The notes below the pieces were generated by a model. The model ran no database searches. It was not told the origin of the DNA and saw nothing but the letters and a program-made list of their open reading frames with translations. Positions 11,649 through 22,408 of a stretch of DNA of 64,000 bases are shown piece after piece; positions within the stretch are counted from its first letter, which is position 1; every line of letters begins with the position of its first letter. The position numbers and the translations under genes are program-made. This DNA comes from Cyanodermella asteris. Lineage: Eukaryota > Ascomycota > Lecanoromycetes > Ostropales > Stictidaceae. The stretch is taken from the NCBI GenBank assembly GCA_900618795.1, contig UYJD01000001.1:2854967-2918966 (forward strand), given 5' to 3'.

Positions 11649-14099
11649 CTTCGATCGGTATTGAGTGTCTTCGTTTCTCGCGAATCTAGAGGGTGCCGGG
11701 GGCAGAGTGGGCTGCTGGAAGTGGGCTGCGCAGAGCCGTTGACGGAAGGAGGCTGGAGGGGCGGGAACGGAAGGGCTGACAACAATGTGATCCCGAAGTT
11801 TTCGAGATCAAGTCTTCAAATCGCAGCAAGTTGTGAGACAGAAGAGAGAAGGGCAAAGGTCTGTTGCAGGTTGATTTATTATCAAACTGGGCACATGGCC
11901 GACTGCGGCAAGGCGATCTACTTCACTGCAGGCCGACGGCGTTGACCAACTCTTTTTTAGAGCCGGAGCGACTGACAGAAGCCCGTAGAATCCCGGAAAC
12001 CGGCGAAACCATTCACCGGCAAGGCTGAACTCCGTGTCACTAATAGGCGTCCCCCGACTCAGATAGATCTTGACTGCCATCGACGACGAGCGTTTGGCTT
12101 CACAAAAAGCTCCTCCTATCACAGCCCAATGCCCTTTGACAGTGATCACCTAGCATTATGGATCTTCTCTCGGCTGGAAACGTGCGATGTGCTACCTCAG
12201 CGTTCGTGAAGGCCGTTGAAACGCCGGCGCAAAGTGGGCCGACAGAAGTTGTTACGACGGGTACTTTGCTACCTCTTTCGATTGCTACTGCTGTGAGTAC
12301 TTCTGCATGTATATAAGAAGATGGTAGTAAGAGTGGTCTTCTAGCTACTAGTAATAGAGGTGATATAGGTACGCTTGATAGTGTTACCCGATCTACTTAG
12401 GGAGGTAGCTAACTGAGTGTCTCCGTTAAGATTTCTGTCGGTCCACCTCGGGCGGCTGCCGAAGCTCGAAGATGCTATCACTTATTGCTCGTGGATTCTT
12501 TGTAATTTGCCTTGATCAGGCTTTCAGGTGACACAATTGTTATCCCCTTTCGCGCAGCTAAGTTCGGCGTCAAAAAGCCGACTTTTGTGGATTCTGAAAG
12601 CTGTATTCTCAGAGGGAGCTATGTTTGCATTGGAACTCTTTCATATGTGCCACGGGTTTCAGACTATTTCTGTTCCTTCTAACTAGTCGTCTTGCTCTAG
12701 TGCCCGACAACTGCGCGTCGGTACACTATCGCCGATGCTTTCGTTTACAAGGCCGGGACCCTCGCTCCAGACTTGTCGACCAACCACCATCATCGCCCGA
12801 AGCGAGAAAAGTTGCACCTCTCGGCTCGCACAGACCGGCAGTGAGACCACGGCTGCGCGAGGTGGCCCAGGTTTTGCAGACAAATCCATTAGTCTCTGCT
12901 CCGAATGTGCGACTGTCCGTCTAGACTGTATGCGGGCTGGGGAGTCAATGAAAATCTGGCTCAATACGGAGGAAGAATGGTTGTTGTGTGAGGCTGATTT
13001 GCGAATGTTGCATCGAACTACCACTGGAGTCCTGTCGAGACCGAATGCAGGTAACCCTTTTCCGGAAAGAGGACAAGTCTCGTACAGTGGTATGTATGAA
13101 AACGCCCGATGAGAAGCACAGGTGGTGTCGCCCAACGTCCATGGTCACGAATAATAGTACTTAACGCTAGAATTCTCTGAAACCTGCACGGCACTTTTAA
13201 CTTGGTTCGATGAGGGCAAGACTGATCATCTTTCCAGCCAGACTGGAAGAGTGGTACAAGTTCGGCATGGCGTTGAGTTACGGTTTCGGCATCACACCGA
13301 CAAAGGCAGAGACCACCACATCTATCGACAGGCGGCTCGAGGTCCGTCACCAGTTTCACGCAAATTGCCGGTTCACAATAGATGGCGACGAAACGCCATT
13401 CGATATGGCGCCTTTCCCGACGCGGGCCGTGGACGTCGGTACCGACCACGATCCGCTGGCCCAAAATTACATATTCCTCTGCCAAACGAAAGAGGTCCTT
13501 ACATCGCTTTGAGCCATTGTTTGGGGTGACGGTGCTGACGTGCTGAAGCTCACGGCTGGTACATTTGAACGAGTTTTAGGAGCAAATAACTTGTGCTCGA
13601 CTCAGCAAGACGTTTCGAGACACCGTCGAAGTTGCTCCGTCGGGAACACAGGGGCACCATATCTGTTCAAGGTTATTCAATTTTGTTCACCGATTCCTTG
13701 ACACGACTATGAAGGCGCCTTTCTGTCGACACGACATGCGCGCCTATCATCCAAGCAGCTATCGGCACACGTCTTCGCTGTGCGGTCATTCGACTTGCTC
13801 AAAGGAGGCCATTCGAATCACCATGCGGCCGGCAGACTCTTTCTGAACGCAGTTCTGCAGGAACGAAAGAGACGAAAAGTCTAGTTCGAGCGTGATCGTT
13901 GTCTCCGAACGTCGTCTGGCACATCGGTCTCCGTCGGCTTGTAGCGGCCTTCAATAGTAATCTCACAAGCGTCACAAAGACATGCGCTTCACTTTACAGG
14001 CCACTTCAGATGCTTCGACATCATCAGATTGCTCAGTATATTCATATTGAGGGGGTATCATCACATTTCCAAGCAAATCAAAAGCTTCTCTTCGCACTC
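11649..14099. other. 2.4 kb intergenic region, possible relic sequence
   Basis: This is the 5' flank of the DnaJ gene and the 3' flank of TFC4. The stretch around 12,290-12,440 is locally A+T rich with repeated CTACTAG/CTTAGG-like words and resembles an eroded repeat, but I cannot assign a family. Two plus-strand ATG frames (12735-13112 and 13210-13512) and overlapping minus-strand frames have no recognisable domain. A short lineage-specific or decayed gene cannot be excluded. No RNA gene seen. Confidence 0.4.
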
Positions 14100-17000
14100 T
14101 TAAAAGACCAACCACTTCTCCGTGATACGCTCCGCCTCCTCCACCTGTCCATTCGTAGCCCAAATGCTCTTCAACGTAAACGCCGCCTCGACGGTAAATC
14201 CAACCTCATCTGCTCGTGCACCTTTCCGTTCCAGCTGTTCGCCAATTTCGAGACAGCACTGATAGCACGGTACGCCCAGATGCAGCAACCCAAGTGTGTG
14301 CCAGAACCTGCCCATGTTGAACTCGACTTCTTGCTTCAAAATCAAACTCTCGACACTGTTTGCGTCCTTGCCGTCACTACCCGCAACCTTCAGCCTCTCC
14401 TGCTTGTACTTGTCGAACATGGTCAGGCCTTGCATGATCAGGTAGTGCCGATTACTGCTCATCCGTTTGAAGCTCCATCCGACATAACTCAACGCCATAC
14501 TCAGACACAGCATTGGATCCTCTGGCCTCAGCGCGTGGACTCGATGTAAATAATTCAGGGCTTCGGTGTGACTGCCACCCGCATACAGCATGTGCGCGTA
14601 CAATATCAACAATTCCGCATTTAGCTCCGTCTCAGCCGTCGGTGTTTTGCCCTCCCCAGGATCTCCATTCGTGTACGTACTCGCGCGAGTATACGGGCCA
14701 TGCGCCGGGTGCTTGTACGATGCCGTGCGTGTCGTAGACTCGGTGTTGGTCGCAGCTGCGACATTGACATCCATAGCCTTGATCTGCCTGAGCGTGAACT
14801 TCTGATTAATAGACGAGTTCCACATCTTGTTAGGTAAGGGGAGAATCAAGTTTGCAGCAACGAAGAGCCGGCAGGCATCGCCGACCATGGATTGTTCGTC
14901 TTTCATGTAGTCGCGAGCGACGTACGACACCGTCTCGTCGTCTTGAATTGTAAGTGCGCATGCGAGCTTGACGTTCCGGATCGACAGGACTCGTTCGGGG
15001 TCGTGGAAGAAGGGGCTTGCGGAGAGGGCGCTGTCGCACATGCCGTAGGATTCTTCGACTTTGCATTGGCCGGCAAGGATCAGGGCCGAGCGTAGGAACA
15101 GCTCGAACCAGCGGTCAAAGGGGATGTTGCAGAAGTCGGTGGGTATCTGAACGATCTTGTCTTCGGGCGCGCCTTCTTTGATCTTGCGTTCGTTCAAGTT
15201 CCAGAGCGCTTGTTGCTCGGGCTGACTGAGGAAGGAACGTTGCTTGGCTTCGTGGGTGTATCCCCAAAATCGGCAATGAGAATTGTATGGATAGAAGACC
15301 TTTTGCTTTTTAAAGATGGTAAGCAGGCGACCGGCTATTTCAAGCCAATGCTCGTCTTTGAGGGTTTGGTCGAGATCCGTTCGCTGCTCGAGTGTCTCGA
15401 GTTCCTGTCCAATTGTTTGAACTTGAGATTCATCAAAGTCCATGAACGGGCGTTTAGCATAACGGCGCCTGGGTTTCCTTCCACCTTCGTCTGCGTCGAC
15501 TTCCGCGAGATTGAGCCGTTTGAGTTGCATTTGGAAGATCTCGGGAATGTCGCCTTCGGGAAGAGGGACGGCGTCATCATCCTCCTCGTCATCTTCCTCA
15601 TCTTCACGCTCGTCGATTGGCTCATTATTGTCTTCCTCGGGATCTTGGTTCGCATTGCCCAAAGGCTCTTGAGGCATACGGGAAAGCGATTTCGCTTCGG
15701 TTGGGACACGAAGCTTTCTTCGACGATCTTCAATCAAGCGTTCATTGTAAGGCTCGGCACGCTCATTCAAGCCCGCTCGTTCGAACAGCTGGACCAGCTT
15801 CTCAACCACGGCGAGATCGTTGCTCATTGTTTCAGAGATGGCGAGGTATACTTCCTCTGCATCGTCGAGCAGCTCGCAAAACTCGTAGCAGATTGCAAGT
15901 CGCTCGAGATGAATTGTTTCAAAGTCATTGACAACCATCCTCAGCTTCTCGTAATAAAGCATCGCTTCTTCATAATGCTTGGTAGCGAAGAAGTTGCCCG
16001 CGATTCTGATATAGACATCCATGTTCTCGAGCACATAATCTTCGTCTACATCGTCCGTGGGAAACCAGCTGAAATGGTGCATTGCTTCGTCAAGATGCTC
16101 AGGCCCAATCCTCAGCCGCATGATGCCCAGCTTCATTCGCATGTCGATTGGCAGGCCGTTGCCGTAACTGTCCAGGGGATGCTTGTCAGGCTCAAATTGC
16201 TCAACATCGGCTCTTCGAGACTCGTGATCAGCATCAAATTCTGAATCGTCCAGGACTTCGTTCCAATACATCTCGTCCTGTCTGCCCAGCAGAAACCTGG
16301 CGAAGCTTTTGACTTCTGCCAGACCCTCGACTGTTGCACCAGTTCGCAGGTGTAAGTCTGCGAGTAAATTTGCATGCTCCCAGTCGAGAACCCCGCATTC
16401 GTGGTTATCAGTTCTTTCGTGGCCATCAGGCAGAGCCGACTTGAAGAAAGGAAGTGCTTCCTCTGGCCAACGTCTGCGCACGCAGATTTCGGCCAACACC
16501 TGCAGCGAATATGAGTCGCATGGGTCTTCTTTCAGGATGTACTTGTAGTCCATAACGGCCTTTCTCAGGTATCTGGACTCTCGAAGAAGCCAAGCTCGGC
16601 GTTTGCGTAAAGCAATGTCTTCCTTGTCCAGAGCCAAGGCCTGGCGATACGAGTGCAGCGCGAATTCTCGAGCAGCTGGTTCGTCAACTCCAACGCGATT
16701 AACGATCAAATCTGCTGTTCGCTTCCAAACGTTCTGTTCTCTGTGATTGGAATAGGCTCCAAGGAAGAGAGACATGGCAGCCTTTTTTTTGGCTCCTGTG
16801 TTGATGTAAATCTCGGCCAGCAAAGAATGAGCAGTGTACTGCTCCGGATTGCTGGCGAGGGCGCGGTGTAGAATGGCTTCGGCCTCCTCGTAGTTCCCTT
16901 CGATGAAGCAACTACTGGCCTCGGCTTGCATCTTGACAAAATCCGGGTCGGGGGGAAGTGCTTCTCGAACGCCCGGTTTGGCGCCCACAAAGGCTCTCGG

Positions 17001-17921
17001 TCCGTCATCGTCGAGGACAGGCCCAGAGTCATCAATCCGTTGACGTCCACGTCCTCGTCCCCGTCCACGAGGACGAGCTCTTCTGCCTCTTTCTGGCTGT
17101 AGTCCAAGCGCTTTGTCAATGTTGGCGACGGCCTCGCCGATTGTTCTTCGTCCTCGTCGCCCTGTTCTTCCACCTCGGGCTGGACGGCCTCTTGGACGAC
17201 CACGAGCACCTCCTCGCCTTCTTTTTGGCACCTCTTCATCCTCTTCGAAGCCAGATTCATCTTCAGTCATATCATCATCTTCCGCTGAGCGAAAGTCGTC
17301 GTCCAGTTGGTCGTAATCTCGGTCGTCAATCGTCTGCTTCGCCATTACCTTCTTCAGATTTGGTGCACGTGGAATGTCAATCATGCCGGGCTCATCGGGA
17401 AGGAAGTCGGTGCCATCGCTGTCAAAATCTTGGGCAAAGTCGTCGTCTTCATTGTAGCCTTCGATGTTGTCCTCGTCGAGAGCGACGGGGAACCCTTGAA
17501 GAGAACCTTGTTGAAGTCGAGCAACAAATGGGTGCTGCTCATCTAGTGGTTCCTCCGCGGGAGGTTCAGGATAGTCGTCATATGCAAATTCGGCCGCCGC
17601 GTATTCTTGTAGTGGAGTTGGGTAGACAGATCCAGCGGCACTTCCGGGTGGTAGATACGCAGCTTCGTCGTGTCGAGCTGGCAGCGAATATTGGTTCCGC
17701 GTGACGCCCGCAGGCGGGGGATAGGTTTGAGAATGGGCGTTGCCGACAGTGATGGGTAAGTTGTCTTCATCGTAATATGAGTGTGTATGGCTGTGATCTT
17801 CCGTCACTTCACCAGGATCATACCACTGATGCGCCGGGTGTAGTTGTCCTCCTCGCGCATGACCCGAATATGGCTCAGGATCAGGATATTCATCTTCCTC
17901 CGAGCGCCTGCCACGCGCCAT
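14100..17921 (-). CDS. TFC4: TFIIIC subunit TFC4/Sfc4 (TPR protein of RNA polymerase III initiation)
   Basis: One exon encodes about 1,273 residues. The ATG at 17921 starts MARGRRSEEDEY; the frame extends four codons upstream only to a TTG. A long acidic, Pro/Tyr-rich N-terminus is followed at roughly 230-310 by an Arg/Gly-rich basic block (GRPRGRPARGGRTGRRGRR, then GRGRGRGR). Tetratricopeptide repeats come next, for example the unit starting EASSCFIEGNYEEAEAILHR. A strongly acidic break near 780-810 is followed by a second TPR array to the C-terminus. This is the architecture of the tau131/Tfc4 subunit, which binds in the A-box half of TFIIIC on tRNA genes and recruits TFIIIB through its TPRs. 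The RG block near the N-terminus is a notable extension. It is divergent to VTS1. Confidence 0.88.
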   Translation of the reverse strand: MARGRRSEEDEYPDPEPYSGHARGGQLHPAHQWYDPGEVTEDHSHTHSYYDEDNLPITVGNAHSQTYPPPAGVTRNQYSLPARHDEAAYLPPGSAAGSVYPTPLQEYAAAEFAYDDYPEPPAEEPLDEQHPFVARLQQGSLQGFPVALDEDNIEGYNEDDDFAQDFDSDGTDFLPDEPGMIDIPRAPNLKKVMAKQTIDDRDYDQLDDDFRSAEDDDMTEDESGFEEDEEVPKRRRGGARGRPRGRPARGGRTGRRGRRTIGEAVANIDKALGLQPERGRRARPRGRGRGRGRQRIDDSGPVLDDDGPRAFVGAKPGVREALPPDPDFVKMQAEASSCFIEGNYEEAEAILHRALASNPEQYTAHSLLAEIYINTGAKKKAAMSLFLGAYSNHREQNVWKRTADLIVNRVGVDEPAAREFALHSYRQALALDKEDIALRKRRAWLLRESRYLRKAVMDYKYILKEDPCDSYSLQVLAEICVRRRWPEEALPFFKSALPDGHERTDNHECGVLDWEHANLLADLHLRTGATVEGLAEVKSFARFLLGRQDEMYWNEVLDDSEFDADHESRRADVEQFEPDKHPLDSYGNGLPIDMRMKLGIMRLRIGPEHLDEAMHHFSWFPTDDVDEDYVLENMDVYIRIAGNFFATKHYEEAMLYYEKLRMVVNDFETIHLERLAICYEFCELLDDAEEVYLAISETMSNDLAVVEKLVQLFERAGLNERAEPYNERLIEDRRRKLRVPTEAKSLSRMPQEPLGNANQDPEEDNNEPIDEREDEEDDEEDDDAVPLPEGDIPEIFQMQLKRLNLAEVDADEGGRKPRRRYAKRPFMDFDESQVQTIGQELETLEQRTDLDQTLKDEHWLEIAGRLLTIFKKQKVFYPYNSHCRFWGYTHEAKQRSFLSQPEQQALWNLNERKIKEGAPEDKIVQIPTDFCNIPFDRWFELFLRSALILAGQCKVEESYGMCDSALSASPFFHDPERVLSIRNVKLACALTIQDDETVSYVARDYMKDEQSMVGDACRLFVAANLILPLPNKMWNSSINQKFTLRQIKAMDVNVAAATNTESTTRTASYKHPAHGPYTRASTYTNGDPGEGKTPTAETELNAELLILYAHMLYAGGSHTEALNYLHRVHALRPEDPMLCLSMALSYVGWSFKRMSSNRHYLIMQGLTMFDKYKQERLKVAGSDGKDANSVESLILKQEVEFNMGRFWHTLGLLHLGVPCYQCCLEIGEQLERKGARADEVGFTVEAAFTLKSIWATNGQVEEAERITEKWLVF

Positions 17922-19841
17922 GCTGCCTCCCAAAATGTAGATGCTCGGAAATCGGCTCAGGAAACACGAAGTGTGCCTACATTTCTTATTTCAAATGTCT
18001 TCCCTAATTTGGGAACGTGGTAGAATCACAGTCCAGACCGCAGAAATTTCAGGTTGAGACGCATGGGGCCAAGAGGGTGATGCTGAGATCGTTCGAATTG
18101 GCTGTTGGTGGCGAAGGAATTATTATTTGAGTTAGATTTCGTGAAACGGTTGAAACACGGCAGAGAAGTTCAACGATGTTCGGGACGTGCTCGCCCAGCT
18201 GGCGGCCACCATTGTTCCGGCGTGAATAGCTGGGTCGGCCGCTGACACCTCACTGGGCGCGTCACGACTCGCGACTGCGCATGGGCTTCAAGGTTGCTAC
18301 ATAGGTATGTATCTCGACTTTTGGGGCTGATATCTAGAAACCAGGTTATGCTACTGCGAAGCTCACACACATCGTAATCGACAGTACTTCATAGTAATTG
18401 GAGAGAAGCACTATGAACCGGTCCAAGGCGGGCCTCTCTGTGGCACAACCCTCTCGGCTCCACAGACGATCACGCGTGGCCTTCTTCGCACTTGCACAAG
18501 CCTGCGACGGTCTATTCTTATCCGAAGGCCTGAATCTAGTCTGTTTGAGGAAGCAATGCCATCTTGGTCCTAACCTTCCCTGGTCCTCTGCTCAATTGGT
18601 TGCCAAATGAGCTCGATCCGCCAGTGACATTGTGGTTCCTTCTCTTGCATTCAATAGAAGTGCTATAGGTCCTTTCACATCTGGAGGCTCTCCCGCCCAA
18701 TATTGGTCTGCGGCTAAACTTTGACGGCGGGACACTTCAGACGAAACCAATCCTGAGCGGAGCAGTACCTTGGTCGAGAGATGCCCTACCTTGTGGCCCG
18801 ACACCATGGGATTGTCCTTCACCTGGCTTTAGGGTTACATTGCGTAGTATTCTTGCGAAGGCGCATAGGTGGTCAAGTCCAACGTATATGGCTTTGTTCT
18901 GGCGTCGGAATCCTGATCCTGACTCGTGGGCCGCTCACTCGGCTGCTTTTGGTGGGCGAAGATCGATGACTGAGGTCGGATTCGAATCTGACCACCGAGC
19001 TTAGCCAAGCTGCCAGACACAAGTGGAAACGAGCCCTACTTTCAGAACGAGACGGCGGTAGCAAGATCGATGGCTGCAAAAGCGCCACAAGTAGACATTG
19101 ATAGCAGCATGGTCCTTGGTCGAGTCCGCGGGCTTGGAGGGATCGTGACCAGCGAGCCGGCGTCTCTACACATCTGGGTTGACGGCTGAGCTCGACTGTG
19201 AGCACGACGATGGCGAGAAAGGTTCGCGAGCCGGCGTTTGTGCAGCAAATTGAGTCAGATCAGGGTGACATCCAGCGGGCGTAGGACGACGCTTCTCAGC
19301 TGGCCAGCGGCGCATAGCTGGTTTTGTGAGTGGAAACGGCGGGCAGGCGCACAGAACAACTTATCATCTCAATAGGTAGCAGCTCAAATCTCAATCCTCA
19401 CCACCAATAAATCCCCACCCTCGCTCCGCCATTTCCTCTCCCTCCCACCTCCATTCAGCACCTCTTTAATTCAGCCCATTTACCCAGCCATCTTCAGCGC
19501 GCCCTCACTGCAGCCTCGGACGCACGCCTTACTTTATCTTCTTTGTCCGCTGCTGCGGCCTTTGACTGCTAGCTGTCCGCAAAAGTGCTGACCTGCGAGC
19601 ATCCATCTTCTTCAGCCTTCACATTTACCACCTGCCTGCTTCGTGAGCTCCCGCTCGAGTCCACTTGGCTAGCTTTTCCAACGTGCACCACTCGCGTTGT
19701 GCCGAAGCGCCCTCGCGTCAGCTCCTTTGAGGCCAGCAGGACTGCAGGGGTACTGATCGAGACAGCATCGGACTACTTCGGAACATTCATCCACTGCACC
19801 TTACCAGAACCTCACTACTGATACCTCCGCCTGACTTGGCC
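17922..19841. other. 1.9 kb divergent intergenic region between TFC4 and VTS1
   Basis: This holds the 5' flanks of both genes. The 450 bases before the VTS1 start (about 19,380-19,840) are rich in C and T and look like a long transcribed leader. Short frames in it (for example 19585-19821) lack an ATG start. No recognisable gene, RNA gene or repeat was seen. Confidence 0.5.
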
Positions 19842-21750
19842 ATGTCCAACATCGCGGGCAACCGTCACAGCACGCCAGAGGCTGCCAACTCCCTCCGCCC
19901 GCCGAATCAGCGCTCCTCTGGCTCAGCTGGCGGCCACCTTCTCCGTGCCTCAGCCGACATGTCAGGCACTCAAGTCCCCTCACCCCTCTCTGGGCGCAAC
20001 ATCAGGCCTTCTTCGGAGGTCTACTTCAACAACCAGGCCCAGAACGGAGGCGAAGACGCTGCCGATTCTGCCGCACAGAAGTGGCTCTCGGACATTGACC
20101 AGTTCGAGACTACGCTGGAAGAGATGGCTGCTGCAACAGTCGACCAGGACTTCAAAGACGAACTCAGCGCCATCGAGCAGTGGTTCAGAGTCTTGACAGA
20201 GGCAGAGCGCACTGCTGCTTTGTATGCTTTGCTGCAGCAGACCACAACGGTGCAGGTCGGTTTCTTCATCCAGGTCCTGCAGGAAATGGCGAAAAGCCAG
20301 CCAATGTCGGGCATTCTCTCGCCCTCCAACTTCAGCGAGAAGGGTATGTACAGTGGCCCTCCAAACGGTGACCATTCTGCTGACCGTGTTTCAGATCCAA
20401 TGTCCAATCGCATGAGTGATGCTTCGGGCAAGCTGGCCGTTGCTGGCGCTCGCGACTCCATGGGCCGTCCTCCACCATCACCAGGCGCAAAGAGAAACTC
20501 GGGTCTCCCGCAGGACACGATCAACGCAATGTTTCCGGCTGCGGCAAGTGCAATCGCGACGAAGAAGGCGGAATACACACAGCAGACCGGGAACCAGCCC
20601 ACATCCAACCGTAACAGCGCTGCATTTGCGGCTGGTGATCGCTCGTCTTTGACTGTGCCTTCTGGTGCAGCTGCAACAGACGCGAGCAAGGACAACAACG
20701 CTCAGTCTGCGTCTTCTGCGTGGCCCGCCAACAAAGGCAGGTCGCAAGAGTCCGGTCCGTCGCCAATGGGCCAGTTCGCTCAGCCTCCCCAGTCGGCTGG
20801 CCTCCGCGGCCCCCGACCAGCTGCTCTGAACCCGCAAACTTTCCAAGGTGGTGCCGGTGATCTGGGCCAAATGATGTCTCCAGCCTTCAACAACGGCAGC
20901 TGGGCATCAATGAGCAATACCCCGATGGTTGCGAACTTCAATCAGGCGCCAAACCATGCCGAGATGCTTGCAAATGCCACCAACATGAAGTTGGCCGCTT
21001 TGTCGACCGTCAACAACCGTGTGATGCTCGATGATGCCAAGAAGTACCGCCGCGCCCGCTCCAACGATGGCCAGCCTCCAAGTGCAGGACTTCCAATGTC
21101 GCCTGGGATGCCTCAAGCAGGTACCATCATGGTTGTCAACGAGTCCGGCCAGTTGATGAACAGCACCTTGACTCCGCAGCAGATGGCCTCGTTGCAGCTC
21201 CAGCAAGCACAGCAAGCTGCTATGCAAATGGCACACGGCCGCTCCCGTCCCAATAGCCCTGGCATGGCGATGCGCAGTCCGGGAATGCCTCAAGTCAACA
21301 GCCCAATGTACACATCGAACGGCTACCTGTCTGCTAACGATAGCTTCGGAATGGCTAGCGCAATGGGTGGTCTCAACCTCGGTCAATTTGGCATTGGAGC
21401 TGGAAGTGTTTCAGGCGAGGAAATGGAGCGCGGACGCAGCCCAAGAGGTCGCCGAGGATCGAGCAAGCCCCCAGAGGATCCAACAGACTTGAAGTTGTTG
21501 GAGGACATATCCGCCTGGCTGAGAATGTTGCGTTTGCATAAGTACACCGACCAGCTCAAGGACATGCACTGGAAGGCGCTGGTGGCTCTCGATGAAACCG
21601 CTCTGGAGCAAAGAGGTGTTGCTGCGGTTGGCGCGCGTAGAAAGCTACTCAAGGTGAGTTTTGGAAGACAGTCTTGTTTTCAGCGTGAAACTAACAGCGT
21701 ATTAGTCTTTTGAACAGGTCCGGGAGGCACAAGCTGCCGGCAAGATCTGA
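19842..21750 (+). CDS. VTS1: VTS1-like SAM-domain RNA-binding protein (Smaug family)
   Basis: Three exons are proposed: 19842-20343, 20395-21653 and 21706-21750, giving about 601 residues. The first intron (51 nt) has GTATGT, an internal CTGAC and TTTCAG, and is a multiple of three. The second (52 nt) has GTGAGT and TATTAG and must be removed to give the end KSFEQVREAQAAGKI. An N-terminal conserved helical region (SDIDQFETTLEEMAAATVDQ) precedes long Ser/Pro/Gln/Met-rich disordered stretches, including a Gln-rich segment (QQMASLQLQQAQQAAMQMA). A C-terminal SAM domain lies at about 526-584 (ISAWLRMLRLHKYTDQLKDM). In yeast, Vts1 binds CNGG hairpins in mRNAs and brings the Ccr4-Not deadenylase. 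The ATG at 19842 is preceded by one in-frame TTG codon pair that I do not use. Confidence 0.92.
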
Positions 21751-22408
21751 GACATGTCCGTCATGAGACCACGACACTACCATCAATACTTGAAATCCAC
21801 GGGATATCATTTTGCTATGCTGGAGCAGCCATGTGTGGAACGTTGTCTCCACAGGTTGTGATAATAGCATGGAAAGATTTTTTTTGGGCTGCACAGACGG
21901 AGTTTTGACGGCATTTTCACGGGTAGAGACATTCTTGGACTATAGGGCGTATTGGAGGGGCATGAGGGGCTGCTTCTGGCTTGTCGAAGTCTTGTCCTCT
22001 GCGAAAATTCTCCAAGATTGTCTTGGACGCATGTCCATCGCCTGTGAGGGTAAGACACTATTCCTATTGTGGCATATTTACTTTTGGGCCGCCTTGGTCG
22101 AGGTTGGTCCTGTATAGAAATCTATGTTTTGAAATAGCCGTTGGTCTTATTCAACGTGCAGTCTCGCGGAAACCTGTGTGATTATTGATAGTTGTGTGCC
22201 TTTGTTTGCAATGCACGAGCATGACCGTGAAGCTCAAGAAGTCCTGGTAGCAGCTTCTACCCTACGCCTCCAACTCCGGATGTGCGCCTTCTTTCCCACA
22301 TGAGCTCTTTCCACCATCTGATGCCACGAACTATTACTAGTACCTACCGGCTCGGTATTCCACAATGGCACCAACACTACACCTTTTCACGACTCTGACA
22401 GCTTTACG
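21751..22408. other. Intergenic region between VTS1 and the proline-repeat gene
   Basis: This is the 3' flank of VTS1 and the 5' flank of the next plus-strand gene. An out-of-frame ATG at 22364 opens a short frame overlapping the downstream start and may act as an upstream ORF. Nothing else is recognised. Confidence 0.45.

Noticed and set aside
15210-16244. 344-codon plus-strand frame
   Set aside because: It lies wholly antisense to the TPR-coding part of TFC4 and shows no domain of its own.
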